From: Pseudomonas sp. J452
GTDB taxonomy: Bacteria; Pseudomonadota; Gammaproteobacteria; Pseudomonadales; Pseudomonadaceae
Assembly: GCF_024666525.1 (NCBI RefSeq)
Contig: NZ_CP088294.1
Span: 1,054,001 to 1,118,000 of the forward strand
Reading direction: 5' to 3'
DNA length: 64,000 nucleotides
Under the pieces are notes generated by a model. That model saw only the letters and a program-made list of their open reading frames with translations. It searched no databases and was not told the DNA's origin. Below are positions 54,807 through 63,838 of the stretch, in pieces. Every line of letters begins with the position of its first letter. Position 1 is the stretch's first letter. The translations under genes and the position numbers were made by a program.

Positions 54807-55463
54807 ATGAAATACCCCCTCATGCTGTCCCTTGGCCTCACGGCCGGCTTGCTGCTGGCCGGTTGTGCCAGCAAAACCACCCAGCCTGACCAGTATTCGG
54901 GCTTCCTCGGCGACTACTCGCAACTGCAGCCGGCCACCTCGGCCAGTGGCGCTCCGGTGATGCGCTGGGTCTCGCCAGACTACAAGGCGGGCAACTATCG
55001 CTCGGTGTATATCGAGAAGCCGGTGTTCTATCCCACCCCGAAACCGAGCGACCAGGTCAGCCAGGCCGTGCTCGATGAAATCGCCGACTACCTGTACCAG
55101 GCCATGCGCCGTGAATTGCAAAGCAGCATGACGGTGGTCAGTCAGCCCGACATGGACAGCCTGGTGCTGCGCAGCGCGATCACCGCCGTGGACGTCTCCA
55201 CCGAAGGGCTGAAGGTCTACGAAGTGATCCCGATCGCCCTGGTGCTCGCTGCCGCCAGCACCGCCGCCGGCACGCGCGACCGCACCACCGAGGTCTATGT
55301 CGAGATGGAAGCCATTGAGGCGCGCACCAGCAAGCCGCTGGTGCGTGTGGTGCGCAAGGGCCATGGCCAGGATCTGGAAAACAGCAGTACCCAGCTGACC
55401 CTGAAAGCGCTCAAGCCAGCCCTGGATGTATGGGCGGCCGATGCCCGGGCCTTCAGGCCCTGA
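54807..55463 (+). CDS. DUF3313 lipoprotein
   Basis: A 218-residue lipoprotein with lipobox LAGC (Cys at 20) after a short hydrophobic signal (LMLSLGLTAGLLLAG). The start at 54807 follows AGGAG by seven bases. The long frame back to 54108 is antisense to the preceding gene. The mature part contains YSGFLGDYSQLQP and VSPDYKAGNYRSVYIEKPVFYP, the conserved DUF3313 opening, and RDRTTEVYVEMEAIEARTSKPLVRVVRKG further on. It is probably anchored to the outer membrane on the periplasmic side. Function is unknown. Confidence 0.85.
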   Translation: MKYPLMLSLGLTAGLLLAGCASKTTQPDQYSGFLGDYSQLQPATSASGAPVMRWVSPDYKAGNYRSVYIEKPVFYPTPKPSDQVSQAVLDEIADYLYQAMRRELQSSMTVVSQPDMDSLVLRSAITAVDVSTEGLKVYEVIPIALVLAAASTAAGTRDRTTEVYVEMEAIEARTSKPLVRVVRKGHGQDLENSSTQLTLKALKPALDVWAADARAFRP

Positions 55464-55505
55464 GCCGCGCATAGGGCGGCAGCCTGGCTACCGCTGATGC
55501 TTGTT

Positions 55506-55540
55506 ACTGGCCGGACACTCGTGTCCGGCCAGTGTTTGTT
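55506..55540 (+). terminator. Intrinsic terminator after DUF3313 gene
   Basis: ACTGGCCGGACAC pairs perfectly with GTGTCCGGCCAGT around a TC centre and is followed by GTTTGTT, a modest T-rich tail. It ends about 17 bases before the DUF1330 gene. Confidence 0.7.
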
Positions 55541-55557
55541 GAGGGGAGTCACGCGTC

Positions 55558-55962
55558 ATGCCCAGCCTCAACCCCAGCCGTGAACAATTGGCCGCCTTCG
55601 CCGCACAGATGCCCAGTGGCGAGCCCATCCTGATGCTCAACCTGCTGCGCTATCACGCTGTGGCGGCGTACCCGGATGCGTCTACCTACCCACCCTGCAG
55701 CGGGCGCGAGGCCTATGCGCGCTACAGTCGCACGGCACTGGCCAAGGTCAGGGGTGTCGGCGGTGAGGTGGAGCTGCTGGCACAGGCGCACGTGGCGCTG
55801 ATCGCCCCGGCGGAGGAAGCCTGGGATGAGCTGCTGCTGGTGCGCTATCCATCCCCCGAGGCCTTTCTATCGATGCTGGCCGATGCCGAATATCGCGCCG
55901 CCACCGTACACCGCACTGCAGCCCTGGCCGACTCCCGGCTGATCGGCTGCCGGGCACCCTGA
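55558..55962 (+). CDS. DUF1330 family protein
   Basis: A 134-residue cytoplasmic protein with the dimeric ferredoxin-like fold of the DUF1330/EthD group. GEPILMLNLLRYHAVAAYP begins the fold, and LLLVRYPSPEAFLSMLADAEYRAATVHRTAAL, with the Y-P-S..F..M...Y motif, is the family hallmark. There is a GAGGGGAG-like site 9 bases upstream. It follows a terminator-like hairpin, so it may have its own promoter or depend on read-through. Function unknown. Confidence 0.82.
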   Translation: MPSLNPSREQLAAFAAQMPSGEPILMLNLLRYHAVAAYPDASTYPPCSGREAYARYSRTALAKVRGVGGEVELLAQAHVALIAPAEEAWDELLLVRYPSPEAFLSMLADAEYRAATVHRTAALADSRLIGCRAP

Positions 55963-55985
55963 GCCGCACAATAGCCAGCCGATGC

Positions 55986-56762
55986 TCAGGGCTTCTGGTT
56001 GAGCACCTGCAGGATCGCCGCACTTTCTGCATCGAGCTCACCGTCGTAGCGCGCCGGGCGATATTTCATCTGCAGGGCAATCAGCACATTGCGCGTGGCC
56101 TCATCCAGCTCACCGCTCTGCGGCGTCGAGTAACCCAACTGCTGCAACTGCTGCTGGAACCAACGCACATCCGGTAACGCCACGGCGAAGCGCGCCTGCT
56201 CACGCGCCACTGCGGCGGCATCCGGCCAGCGGATCAGGCCCGCCTCGGCCAGGCGTTTCCAGGGAAACAGCGGCCCCGGATCGACCTTGCGCTGCGGGGC
56301 GATATCGCTGTGGCCGATGATGCTGTCGATGGGCAGCTCATGGCGTTTGACCAGGTCCTTGAGCAGGCTGATCAGCGCTGCGATCTGCGCTTCGCTGTAG
56401 GGCTGCCAGGCAGCACCGTGCGGTCCTTGCTCATAGCCCTGATTGACCAGCTCGATACCGATGGTGCTGGCATTCAGCCAGGTGCGCCCCTGCCATGCAC
56501 TATCCCCGGCATGCCAGGCGCGACGGTTTTCGTCGACCAGACGGTAGACGGTGGCCGGGCTGTCGCCGATCAGGTAGTGGCTGCTGACTTCGCCCTGGGT
56601 CAGCAGCGCCAGGGAATGGGCCAGGTCGGTGGAGGTGTAATGCACCACGATGTACTGCACGCGGCTGCTCTGGCTGCGCGAGCTGAAGCTATCGTCGATG
56701 ACCTGGCCGCCGGTGCAGGCGGCCAGCAGCAGGGTGGTGAGGGCAAGCAGGGTAAATCGCAT
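55986..56762 (-). CDS. ampDh2: N-acetylmuramoyl-L-alanine amidase, AmiD/AmpDh2 type
   Basis: A 258-residue lipoprotein amidase that cuts the bond between muramic acid and L-Ala in peptidoglycan. The start at 56762 gives a lipobox, LLAAC (Cys at about 16). The amidase_2 domain has the zinc ligands in VHYTSTDL, and in GHSDIAPQRKVDPGPLFPW with His and Asp; WHAGDSAW is also conserved. A C-terminal peptidoglycan-binding domain (about 185-255, WFQQQLQQLGYSTPQSGELDEATRNVL) follows. Size and order match AmpDh2 and its Escherichia counterpart AmiD. It should act at the outer membrane inner face. Confidence 0.88.
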   Translation of the reverse strand: MRFTLLALTTLLLAACTGGQVIDDSFSSRSQSSRVQYIVVHYTSTDLAHSLALLTQGEVSSHYLIGDSPATVYRLVDENRRAWHAGDSAWQGRTWLNASTIGIELVNQGYEQGPHGAAWQPYSEAQIAALISLLKDLVKRHELPIDSIIGHSDIAPQRKVDPGPLFPWKRLAEAGLIRWPDAAAVAREQARFAVALPDVRWFQQQLQQLGYSTPQSGELDEATRNVLIALQMKYRPARYDGELDAESAAILQVLNQKP

Positions 56763-56821
56763 GGCATCAGCGCACAGTGGATTGGGAGCGCAGTGTAACG
56801 CCTGGCAGAACATTCGCAGAA

Positions 56822-57080
56822 ACGATCTCGCGAGCTAGTGCCAGGCAAGGCGCAACGACCAACGGGAGTAACAGCCGCAGGCTGGCCCGAAGGGTGAGCG
56901 CCAGCGAATCAAAGGCCCGAGGGCGCGGAGTTTACTAGTCGTAAATGAGCAGTACTCGCTTCACTCGCCCTCCGGGCCGCGCTGAAGCGCGTTAGCCGCA
57001 AGCGGCTTTCCGAGGGCATTTGACCAACCTGCGGTTGTTACTTCGTTTCAACGCAGCATGGCCGACGCGCAGCAGATCGT
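56822..57080. mobile_element. MITE-like intergenic element with imperfect termini
   Basis: A 259-base element fills the gap between the amidase gene and the stop codon of the marC-like gene. Its left end starts ACGATCT and includes AGTAACAGCCGCAGGCTGG; its right end, read on the minus strand, starts ACGATCT and includes AGTAACAACCGCAGGTTGG, giving imperfect inverted ends of about 55 bases. The interior has further hairpins (GGCCCGAGGGCG facing CGCCCTCCGGGCC, GCCGCAAGCGGC, GCGCTGAAGCGC). No coding capacity. Confidence 0.6.
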
Positions 57081-57673
57081 CAGGGGGTGATGTGTAACAC
57101 GCTTTGCAGGTTGTCCAAAAGCATGTCGACGCTGAGCATGATCAGCAGCATGCCGGTCAGGCGCTCTACCGCAGTGAGACCCCGGGCGCCAAGGAAACGC
57201 TGCAGCCAGGATGCCTGCAGCAGAATCATGGCCGTGGCGAACCAGGCCAACCCGACCGCCAGGTACAGCTCCCACAACGCGCCTTCGTGGGTATTGCGCA
57301 GGGTCATCAGCACCGCCAGGGCCGACGGGCCGGCTACCGCGGGCGTGGCCAAAGGCACCAGCAGCGGCTCGCCATCCGGTAGATCGCCGAGCACACCCTC
57401 GGGCCGCGGGAAGATCAGGCGCATGGCAATCACGAACAGGATGATGCCACCGGCAATCGCCGTGGCCTCGCGCGACAAACCGAGGCCGCTGAGGATCTTG
57501 TCGCCGAAGGTGAGAAATACCATCAGCAGCACCAGGGCCAGCAGCAGCTCACGCAGCGCCACGCGCATGCGCCGCTGCGGGGCGACGTTCTTCAGCGCAG
57601 CCAGGAAGATGGCGATATTGCCGAACGGATCGGTAACCAGAAACACCAGCACGGCAATGCCGAAGATATCCAT
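57080..57673 (-). CDS. MarC family membrane protein
   Basis: A 197-residue protein with six transmembrane helices, starting MDIFGIAVLVFLVTDPFGNI, whose TDPFGN is the family hallmark (DPxGN). Later ATAIAGGIILFVIAMRLIF and LATPAVAGPSALAVLMTL are typical. It belongs to the MarC/UPF0056 family, whose physiological role is unproven. It is single on its strand and is bracketed by two structured, inverted-repeat-ended elements (56822-57080 and 57702-57974), so its promoter must be at 57674-57701 or within the element. Confidence 0.88.
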   Translation of the reverse strand: MDIFGIAVLVFLVTDPFGNIAIFLAALKNVAPQRRMRVALRELLLALVLLMVFLTFGDKILSGLGLSREATAIAGGIILFVIAMRLIFPRPEGVLGDLPDGEPLLVPLATPAVAGPSALAVLMTLRNTHEGALWELYLAVGLAWFATAMILLQASWLQRFLGARGLTAVERLTGMLLIMLSVDMLLDNLQSVLHITP

Positions 57674-58178
57674 GACGAACTCCAGAAGCAGATGCGCACA
57701 GTTTAGGGTCTGTTGCCGTTTCGTTCACGGCCGCGACGGAGCCTGTTTTTGCGCGGGGCTAGGCGCGAGACGCGAGGTTTGGTCGTCCAAATGAGCCGTC
57801 GAGTAACGACGTCCCGCGCGAAAACAGGCCCGTCCCTTCGGGTTGCGCGCAAAATCGCGCCATGCGTCGTTGCGGGACTTACCAAGGGAATGCCATTGCC
57901 TGCGTCCCGCGCCTAGCCTGGCGCGATTTTGCGCAGCAACGCGGCTCGCGAACGAAACGGCAACAGACCCTAAAAGCCAGCCACCCGGCCGTCTGTCGGC
58001 GAAGCGTCCGCTAGCAGCGCAAACGGGACAGGCGAGGGCGTTGCCAGGGCAAAAATGCCAAATACGTCACAAATGACCTCCATGATCGGACATGGGGATC
58101 GCCGGCGGGGATAAACGGCGCAATGCCCGGTCTACAGCAGCGTATCGTCAATGGCATGCCTCCCCGAGGATAACCGTC
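57674..58178. other. Divergent gap carrying MITE-like element
   Basis: Most of this 505-base gap between marC-like and cryptochrome genes is the inverted-repeat element 57702-57974. The remaining 204 bases before the cryptochrome start must carry its promoter. No other gene was seen. Confidence 0.6.
57702..57974. mobile_element. MITE-like element with 25-base perfect terminal repeats
   Basis: A 273-base element bounded by a perfect 25-base inverted repeat: the left end (57702-57726) begins TTTAGGGTCTGTTGCCGTTT and the right end (57950-57974) is its exact complement. Nested inside are further inverted pairs: GCCTGTTTTTGCGCGGG (about 57740) against CCCGCGCGAAAACAGGC (about 57812), and GCGCAAAATCGCGCC (about 57847) against GGCGCGATTTTGCGC (about 57920). 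It could fold into one long branched hairpin. No transposase is coded and no clear target duplication is seen. Confidence 0.72.
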
Positions 58179-59600
58179 ATGCACCGCCAGTTGCTCTGGT
58201 TCAAACAGGATCTGCGCCTCGATGACCACCCGGCGCTTCAAGCTGCCATGGATGCCGAGCGCGTGCTGCCGCTGTTCATCCTCGACCCGGCCCTGCTCCA
58301 GCCGGGGCCATTCGGCTGCCGGCGGATGGGCGTGCACCGTGCGCGCTTCCTCCTGGAAAGCCTCACCGCCCTCAACGCGGAGCTGCGCCAGCGTGGCTCC
58401 GGCCTGCTGGTCCTGCATGGCCGCGCCGAGCAGCTGATTCCGCAGCTGGTCGAGCAATTCAGCCTGCAGGAAGTGCTGACCCTCGACGAAATCGCTCCCG
58501 AAGAACGCAGCCAGCTCGACGCGGTGCGCCAGGCGCTCGGCTGTGTGCCACTGCGCGTGCTACCAGGCAACCATCTGCTGCGCAGTGAGGAGCTGCCCTG
58601 CAGCCTGGAACAGCTGCCGCAGGTCTACAGCCAGTTCCGCGAGCTGGTCGAACAGCGCCTGCCGGTGTTCCAGCCGCGCCCGGCACCGGCACGCCTGCCG
58701 GCCCTGCCGGAAAACGCCGAAATGCAGTTCGCGCCACTGCCCAGCCTGTCGCAGCTGGGCCTGGGTGAGCCGCTCAGCGTGGCCAACAGTGCCTTCCCCT
58801 TCTCCGGTGGCGAGCCCGCCGCCCAGGCACGGCTGCGCGACTACCTGTGGCAACGCCAGGGCGTGCGCCAGTACAAGGACACCCGCAACGGTCTGATCGG
58901 CAGCGAGTACTCGTCGAAGTTCTCGCCCTGGTTGGCCAACGGCAGCCTGTCCGCGCGCCGGGTGGTGGCCGAGCTGCGCCGCCACGAATCGCAGTTCGGG
59001 CGCAACGACTCGACCCATTGGCTGTGGCTGGAAATGCTCTGGCGCGACTTCTTCCGCTGGACCCTGGTGCGTCATGGCAGCGCGCTGTTCCAGGCCGCTG
59101 GGCTGAAAGCCACGGCGCGCGCACCGCAGCAGCTCGACCAGCGTTTCAGCCTATGGTGCCAGGGGCGCACCGGCATGCCGCTGGTGGATGCCAACATGCG
59201 TGAGCTGCTGAGTACCGGCTTCATGTCCAATCGCGGCCGCCAGGTGGTGGCCAGCTACCTGGTCAATGACCTGCAGCAGGACTGGCGCCACGGCGCGGCC
59301 TGGTTCGAAGAGCATCTGCTGGATTACGACCCGGCCAGCAACTGGGGTAACTGGGCCTACCTGGCCGGTGTGGGCAGCGACCCGCGCCACGGACGCATGT
59401 TCAACGCCCTGCGCCAGGCCCGTCAGTATGACCCGGATGCGACCTATGTCAGCCTCTGGCTGCCGGAGCTGCGCAGCGTGCCGCAGCACCTGCGCCACAC
59501 TCCGTTCCTGCTGTCACATCTGCAGCTGGACGCCATGGGCTATCCGCGCCTGGAACAGATCCCCGAGCAGTGGAAGCCTTATATGCCGGACGCCGCCTAG
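58179..59600 (+). CDS. DASH family cryptochrome
   Basis: A 473-residue flavoprotein of the photolyase/cryptochrome superfamily. The N-terminal half (MHRQLLWFKQDLRLDDHPAL) is the alpha/beta domain that binds the antenna chromophore. The FAD domain contains YKDTRNGLIGSEYSSKFSPWLANGSLS, WLEMLWRDFFRW and TGFMSNRGRQVVASYLVNDLQQDWR, with W.EEHLLDYDPASNWGNW near the end, which are all diagnostic of the DASH class. The start at 58179 has GAGG nine bases upstream. DASH proteins repair cyclobutane dimers in single-stranded DNA or act as photoreceptors. It converges with the GGDEF gene two bases away. Confidence 0.92.
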   Translation: MHRQLLWFKQDLRLDDHPALQAAMDAERVLPLFILDPALLQPGPFGCRRMGVHRARFLLESLTALNAELRQRGSGLLVLHGRAEQLIPQLVEQFSLQEVLTLDEIAPEERSQLDAVRQALGCVPLRVLPGNHLLRSEELPCSLEQLPQVYSQFRELVEQRLPVFQPRPAPARLPALPENAEMQFAPLPSLSQLGLGEPLSVANSAFPFSGGEPAAQARLRDYLWQRQGVRQYKDTRNGLIGSEYSSKFSPWLANGSLSARRVVAELRRHESQFGRNDSTHWLWLEMLWRDFFRWTLVRHGSALFQAAGLKATARAPQQLDQRFSLWCQGRTGMPLVDANMRELLSTGFMSNRGRQVVASYLVNDLQQDWRHGAAWFEEHLLDYDPASNWGNWAYLAGVGSDPRHGRMFNALRQARQYDPDATYVSLWLPELRSVPQHLRHTPFLLSHLQLDAMGYPRLEQIPEQWKPYMPDAA

Positions 59601-59602
59601 AA

Positions 59603-61495
59603 CTAGTCCTGCTCGATGCGATTGCGCCCGCCGCGCTTGGCCCGGTACAGCGCCTGGTCGGCGCGCTCGAATACCGCGTCACTGCTCTCGCCAACGGCGA
59701 AAGCAGTCAGCCCGGCAGACAGGGTGATGGTCACCCGCTCGCCACGGAAGTGGAACGGGCAGTGCTCGATTGCCGACAGCAGGGTCTGCAATAGCTGCGC
59801 ACCACCCTCCAGCGGGGTAGCCGGAATCAGCAGGACGAACTCCTCGCCACCGAAACGGGCAATGAAATCGGTCTTGCGCAGGCGCTTGTTCAGCTCGCCG
59901 GCGATGATCTTCAGCACCTTGTCGCCGGCCAGGTGGCCATAGCCATCGTTGATTCGCTTGAAGTGGTCGATGTCCAGCACCGCCAGCAGCAGCTCGCCGC
60001 CGTAACGCTGCCAGCGTGCCACCTCCAGCTCCAGACGCTCGCTCCAGCCAGCGCGGTTGGCCAGTCCGGTCAGTGGGTCGATCAGGGCCTTCTGCCGCTG
60101 CTCTTCGAGGTGGTCGCGGAAACTCTGGGCTTCCTCCTCCATCTCCGCGACTTTCTGCGCCAGCGCCTGCAGGCGCTCGGCTACCTCATCCTCATGACCA
60201 TCACGCTGGCGCTGGTGCTCGGAAACCGTGCTGAGCAAACCGTCGAGGCGCGCCTCCAGGGCCTGCTTGAGGCTTTCCAGATCGGCCGCCTCCTGCACGC
60301 TGGCCTGCAGGCCGCTGACCTGCTCACGCAGCTCCTGATTGAAGCTGCGCGCGCTTTCGAGCGACTCGCTGTAGCCCTCGTGGGCTTCGCTGAGGGTGCC
60401 GAGAAAGGCCGCCAGGCGCTCGTTGAGCTGTTTGAGGTAACCGGCGAACTCGCGCTGGCCACTGTCGGTGACGGCCAGCACCAGTACGGCCAGATCATCC
60501 AGCACCGGGACCAGCTCGTACCAGTTCAGACCGCCCTGCATGCGCGCACGCAGCTCTTCGCCCTGGGGCTGGTGACGCAGCGGCAGCTCCAGCTCATCGA
60601 GCAGGCCAAGCAGGCTCTCCGCAACATGCGGCGCCACGGCGCTGTAGCCAGGCTCGGCTGGTTCGGGCAGGGCATAGGCCGGATCATCACCGCCGCTGAA
60701 CACCCGCGCCTCCAGCGGCAGACTGTCCAGAGCGGGCGTGAGACTGGTTACAGCCGGCGCAGGTGCGACCGGCTCCGAGCCAACTGCAGACGCCACAACA
60801 GCGCTGGCCGCCGCCAGCGGCTGGCTGACTGGCTGCGCCGATGCAGCGGGCGCAGCGGGCGCAGCGGGCGCAGCGGGCTGATCATCCTCGTCGAGGGACT
60901 GCGGTAGAGCAACTTCATCGCCAGTCTCGGCGACTTCATTGCCGGGCGCCGCCTTGTCCGACATCGGCGCCTCATCGCGCCCCCCGAAAAGGCGCTGCAA
61001 CAGGCCGGGCCGGGCCACCTGATCGCTGCCCAGCACCGCCAGCACCTTCTGCTGCAGGCTGCTCAGCTCGGCCAGCAAGGCCGGCATCTCGCGTGGCTGA
61101 CTGGCCCGCTCATCGATGCGCTTGGCGAATTGCTTGAGCGCCCGGCGCACCTCACGGGGCAGCTCCAGGGCCAGCAGCTGCTGGGTCAGCCCGGTGATCC
61201 CGGCGACGTTCTGCTCGACCCGTTGCTGACGGCGCTGCTCGGAGTCGAGCACGGCCTTTTCCAGGCGCGGGATCAGGGCGGACAAACCGGCATCCATCTG
61301 TTCACCACGGATGATCTCGCGCAGCTCCTGCATACACTGGTCGACCGCCTTGTCCGAACCTTCAGCTGCCAGCGAGCTGCGCACCAGACCACGGCGCAGC
61401 AGATCGAGGCGGGCGTCCCAGCGGCGCTCGAGCTGTTCCTGTTGTTCCAGGCTATCGAGGTATTTGGCTTTCCAGCGCTGGGCATCATCGGTCAT
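59603..61495 (-). CDS. dgcH: Diguanylate cyclase, DgcH-like
   Basis: A 630-residue GGDEF protein. The first 200 residues and about 330-455 are helical and charged; between them is a low-complexity Ala/Pro segment (about 205-260, [13 protein letters not shown]) coded by a run of nine-base repeats near 60845-60880. The C-terminal 165 residues form the cyclase domain, with [16 protein letters not shown] (an I-site five residues before the motif) and FGGEEF, an active-site variant found in functional enzymes. It should make c-di-GMP from GTP in the cytoplasm. The start overlaps the upstream gene by four bases. Synteny with dsbA and cc4 suggests it is the counterpart of PAO1 DgcH. Confidence 0.88.
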   Translation of the reverse strand: MTDDAQRWKAKYLDSLEQQEQLERRWDARLDLLRRGLVRSSLAAEGSDKAVDQCMQELREIIRGEQMDAGLSALIPRLEKAVLDSEQRRQQRVEQNVAGITGLTQQLLALELPREVRRALKQFAKRIDERASQPREMPALLAELSSLQQKVLAVLGSDQVARPGLLQRLFGGRDEAPMSDKAAPGNEVAETGDEVALPQSLDEDDQPAAPAAPAAPAASAQPVSQPLAAASAVVASAVGSEPVAPAPAVTSLTPALDSLPLEARVFSGGDDPAYALPEPAEPGYSAVAPHVAESLLGLLDELELPLRHQPQGEELRARMQGGLNWYELVPVLDDLAVLVLAVTDSGQREFAGYLKQLNERLAAFLGTLSEAHEGYSESLESARSFNQELREQVSGLQASVQEAADLESLKQALEARLDGLLSTVSEHQRQRDGHEDEVAERLQALAQKVAEMEEEAQSFRDHLEEQRQKALIDPLTGLANRAGWSERLELEVARWQRYGGELLLAVLDIDHFKRINDGYGHLAGDKVLKIIAGELNKRLRKTDFIARFGGEEFVLLIPATPLEGGAQLLQTLLSAIEHCPFHFRGERVTITLSAGLTAFAVGESSDAVFERADQALYRAKRGGRNRIEQD

Positions 61496-62373
61496 GGGGG
61501 CGATCCAGTGGTAAGCGTCTTCAGCGTAGTAGCCGGCGCACCGGTCAGCCCGACCGGCAAGCGAATATCTATGGCCACCGGCAGGTGATCGGAAATCGGC
61601 TGGCTGAGCACCGCCACCCGTTCCACGGCCAGGCCGGGGCTGAGCAGAATATGATCGAGACAGCGCTGTGGCCGCCAGCTCGGGAAAGTCGCCTCAACCT
61701 GCGGGGCCAGCAGACCGAGGTCGCGCAGCGGCGAGTGCTGCAGCAGATCGGTAGCGTGGGTGTTCATGTCACCCATAAGGATCTGGTGCCGGTAGCCGCC
61801 AATCAGCTCGCGGATATAGGCCAGCTGGCGGGTGCGGGTACGCGCGCCCAAGGCCAGGTGCATGACCACCACCACCAGCGCCTCCGCTCCTTCGCCAAAA
61901 CGCAGCAGGATGGCGCCGCGCCCCGGTGGCCCGGGAAGGGGATGGTCTTCCAGTTGCTGCGGCTGCCAGCGACTGAGCATGCCATTGCTGTGCTGGGCCA
62001 GGCGACCCAGGTTGCGATTGAGCTGCTGATACCAGTAGGGGAAGGCGCCGAGTTCGGCGAGGTGCTCGACCTGGTTGACGAAGCCGGAGCGCAGGCTGCC
62101 GCCATCGACTTCCTGCAGGGCGACCAGGTCGTAGTCACCAAGCAGGGCACCGATCTTCTGCAGATTGCCGGCCCGCCCCGGGTGCGGCAGCAGATGCTGC
62201 CAGCCGCGGGTCAGGTAGTGGCGGTAACGCTCGGTGCTGATGCCGACCTGGATATTGAAACTGAGCAGGCGCAGCAGACCGCTGCATGGCGGGCCGACGG
62301 AGTCCGGGCAACGACCGTTGACCTGCGGTTGGTGCAGACCGATCGAACGCCCGGAACTCCAGCGGCGCAGCAT
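61492..62373 (-). CDS. Endonuclease/exonuclease/phosphatase family protein
   Basis: A 293-residue protein of the DNase I-like EEP superfamily. LLSFNIQVG, then VALQEVDGG (catalytic Glu), [12 protein letters not shown] (about residues 195-206), LDHILLSPG and [10 protein letters not shown] (catalytic Asp-His near the C-terminus) are all present. The start lacks a strong Shine-Dalgarno and lies ten bases after the dsbA stop, and the stop overlaps the dgcH start by four bases, so the three genes form an operon. Substrate could be DNA, a phospholipid or a phosphoinositide-like compound. Confidence 0.87.
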   Translation of the reverse strand: MLRRWSSGRSIGLHQPQVNGRCPDSVGPPCSGLLRLLSFNIQVGISTERYRHYLTRGWQHLLPHPGRAGNLQKIGALLGDYDLVALQEVDGGSLRSGFVNQVEHLAELGAFPYWYQQLNRNLGRLAQHSNGMLSRWQPQQLEDHPLPGPPGRGAILLRFGEGAEALVVVVMHLALGARTRTRQLAYIRELIGGYRHQILMGDMNTHATDLLQHSPLRDLGLLAPQVEATFPSWRPQRCLDHILLSPGLAVERVAVLSQPISDHLPVAIDIRLPVGLTGAPATTLKTLTTGSPP

Positions 62374-62383
62374 GATGAGTTAC

Positions 62384-63028
62384 TCAGCGAGCGGCACGCT
62401 CTTTGTCGATAAGGTAATTGGCGACCTGCAGCAGCTGTTTCTCACCACCAGCAGAACGCACATCGAAACGGTATTTGCCGTTGACGATCAGCACCGGTAC
62501 GCCCGTGATCTGATAGGCCTTGGCCAGTTGCTTGGCCTTGGCCATCTGGCCCTTCACGGCAAAGGAATTGTAGGTGTTGAGGAAGGAGTCGCGATCGACA
62601 CCCTGCTCGGCGAGGAAGTCGGCCATTTCTTCCGGATCCTTCAGTTCCTTGCCTTGCTTGTGGATGGCATCGAACACGGCCTTGTGCACACGCTGCTCGA
62701 CCTTCATCAGGTCCAGGGTGATGTACAGCTGGCCATGGATATCCCAGGTACGGCCGAACAGGGCCGGTACACGAGTGAAGTGGACGTCGGATGGCAGCTT
62801 CTCGACCCAGGCATTGAGGGTCGGCTCGAGTTGGTAGCAATGCGGGCAACCGTACCAGAACAGTTCAACCACCTCGATCTTGCCTGGCTGGGAGACCGGG
62901 ACCGGCTTCTGCAACTCGACATAGTGCTGGCCGGCCTTGACCGGTTCGGCTTCAACCGATTCGGCCTGAACACCAAAACTGAACAGGCTGAGGCTGGCGA
63001 TAGCAGCACTGAGCATCAGGTTACGCAT
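62384..63028 (-). CDS. dsbA: Thiol:disulfide interchange protein DsbA
   Basis: A 214-residue periplasmic oxidoreductase. A signal peptide (MRNLMLSAAIASLSLFSFGVQA) is followed by the thioredoxin fold with active-site CPHC at Cys61-Cys64 in FWYGCPHCYQLEP, and the cis-Pro loop ITGVPVLIVNGKYRFD. AAGGAG six bases upstream supports the start at 63028; a longer frame would add 39 non-signal residues. It introduces disulfides into exported proteins and is reoxidised by DsbB. First gene of the dsbA-EEP-dgcH operon; an intrinsic terminator separates it from cytochrome c4 upstream. Confidence 0.95.
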   Translation of the reverse strand: MRNLMLSAAIASLSLFSFGVQAESVEAEPVKAGQHYVELQKPVPVSQPGKIEVVELFWYGCPHCYQLEPTLNAWVEKLPSDVHFTRVPALFGRTWDIHGQLYITLDLMKVEQRVHKAVFDAIHKQGKELKDPEEMADFLAEQGVDRDSFLNTYNSFAVKGQMAKAKQLAKAYQITGVPVLIVNGKYRFDVRSAGGEKQLLQVANYLIDKERAAR

Positions 63029-63123
63029 GCATGACTCCTTGGCAAATGGGTGCCGCTCGGGGCGGGCCTGGGTTGGACCGGCGGCCCGGCTGCGGGTTCC
63101 GGCATTGTAGCGGCGGCGCCCAT

Positions 63124-63152
63124 AAAAAAGGGCGGCCGTAGCCACCCTTTTT
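63124..63152 (-). terminator. Intrinsic terminator after cytochrome c4
   Basis: AAAAAGGGCGGC pairs with GCCACCCTTTTT (one C-A mismatch) around CGTA. It lies between cytochrome c4 and dsbA, with A- and T-runs on both sides, so it can work on either strand. Confidence 0.85.
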
Positions 63153-63170
63153 GCGAGCGTTCATCCGAGC

Positions 63171-63794
63171 TTAGTGCAGGCCCTGGATGTAGCTGGATAC
63201 CGCAGCGATATCCTTGTTGCTCAGCTTGGCAGCGATGGCCCGCATGATCAGCGTATCGCCATCGTTGGTGCGGTTGCCTTCGCGGAAGTCGGTCAGCTGC
63301 TTGGCCACGTAGGCGCCATGCTGGCCACCCAGCTTGGGGAAGCCGGCGGTTGCATTACCCGCGCCGTCTGGCGAGTGGCAACCGGTGCAGGCTGGCATGC
63401 CTTCTTCCAGCTTGCCGCCGCGGAACAGTTCGGCACCACGGGCAACCAGCGCCGGATCGGCAGCGCCGACACTCATGCTCTGGCTGGCGTAGTAGGCCGC
63501 GATGTCGGCCAAGTCCTGATCACTGAGGTTGGTCAGCAGACCGGTCATTTCGACGACCTGGCGCTTGCCGGACTTCACATCCTGCAGCTGCTTGAGCAGG
63601 TACTTCTCGCCCTGGCCAGCCAGTTTCGGGAAGTTCGGGGCGGCGCTGTTGCCGTCAGCCCCGTGGCACGCGCCACACACGGCGGTTTTCGTCTTGCCGG
63701 CTTCGGCATCGCCAACCAGCGCGGCGCCACCAGCAGCATATGCTGCGGAGGAGAGGCCCAGGCTCAACAGCAGAGTCACGAGTACTTTGTTCAT
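63171..63794 (-). CDS. cc4: Cytochrome c4, dihaem
   Basis: A 207-residue periplasmic dihaem cytochrome. After the signal peptide (VLVTLLLSLGLSSAAYA) there are two homologous halves, each with a haem site: CGACH (Cys40, Cys43, His44) and CTGCH (Cys136, Cys139, His140). Candidate sixth ligands are Met83 in VVEMTGLL and the Met in TLIMRAIAAKL. It carries electrons to terminal oxidases. It follows the monohaem cytochrome gene by 44 bases and so is probably co-transcribed with it, a pairing also known in Pseudomonas. Confidence 0.93.
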   Translation of the reverse strand: MNKVLVTLLLSLGLSSAAYAAGGAALVGDAEAGKTKTAVCGACHGADGNSAAPNFPKLAGQGEKYLLKQLQDVKSGKRQVVEMTGLLTNLSDQDLADIAAYYASQSMSVGAADPALVARGAELFRGGKLEEGMPACTGCHSPDGAGNATAGFPKLGGQHGAYVAKQLTDFREGNRTNDGDTLIMRAIAAKLSNKDIAAVSSYIQGLH

Positions 63795-63838
63795 CAGCTA
63801 ATCCAATAACGGCTAGAGGTAAAAGAGTTTCTGCGGGA

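Noticed and set aside
57713..57916. Short frames within the 57702-57974 element.
   Set aside because: They arise from its inverted repeats, have no ribosome sites and no protein-like composition.
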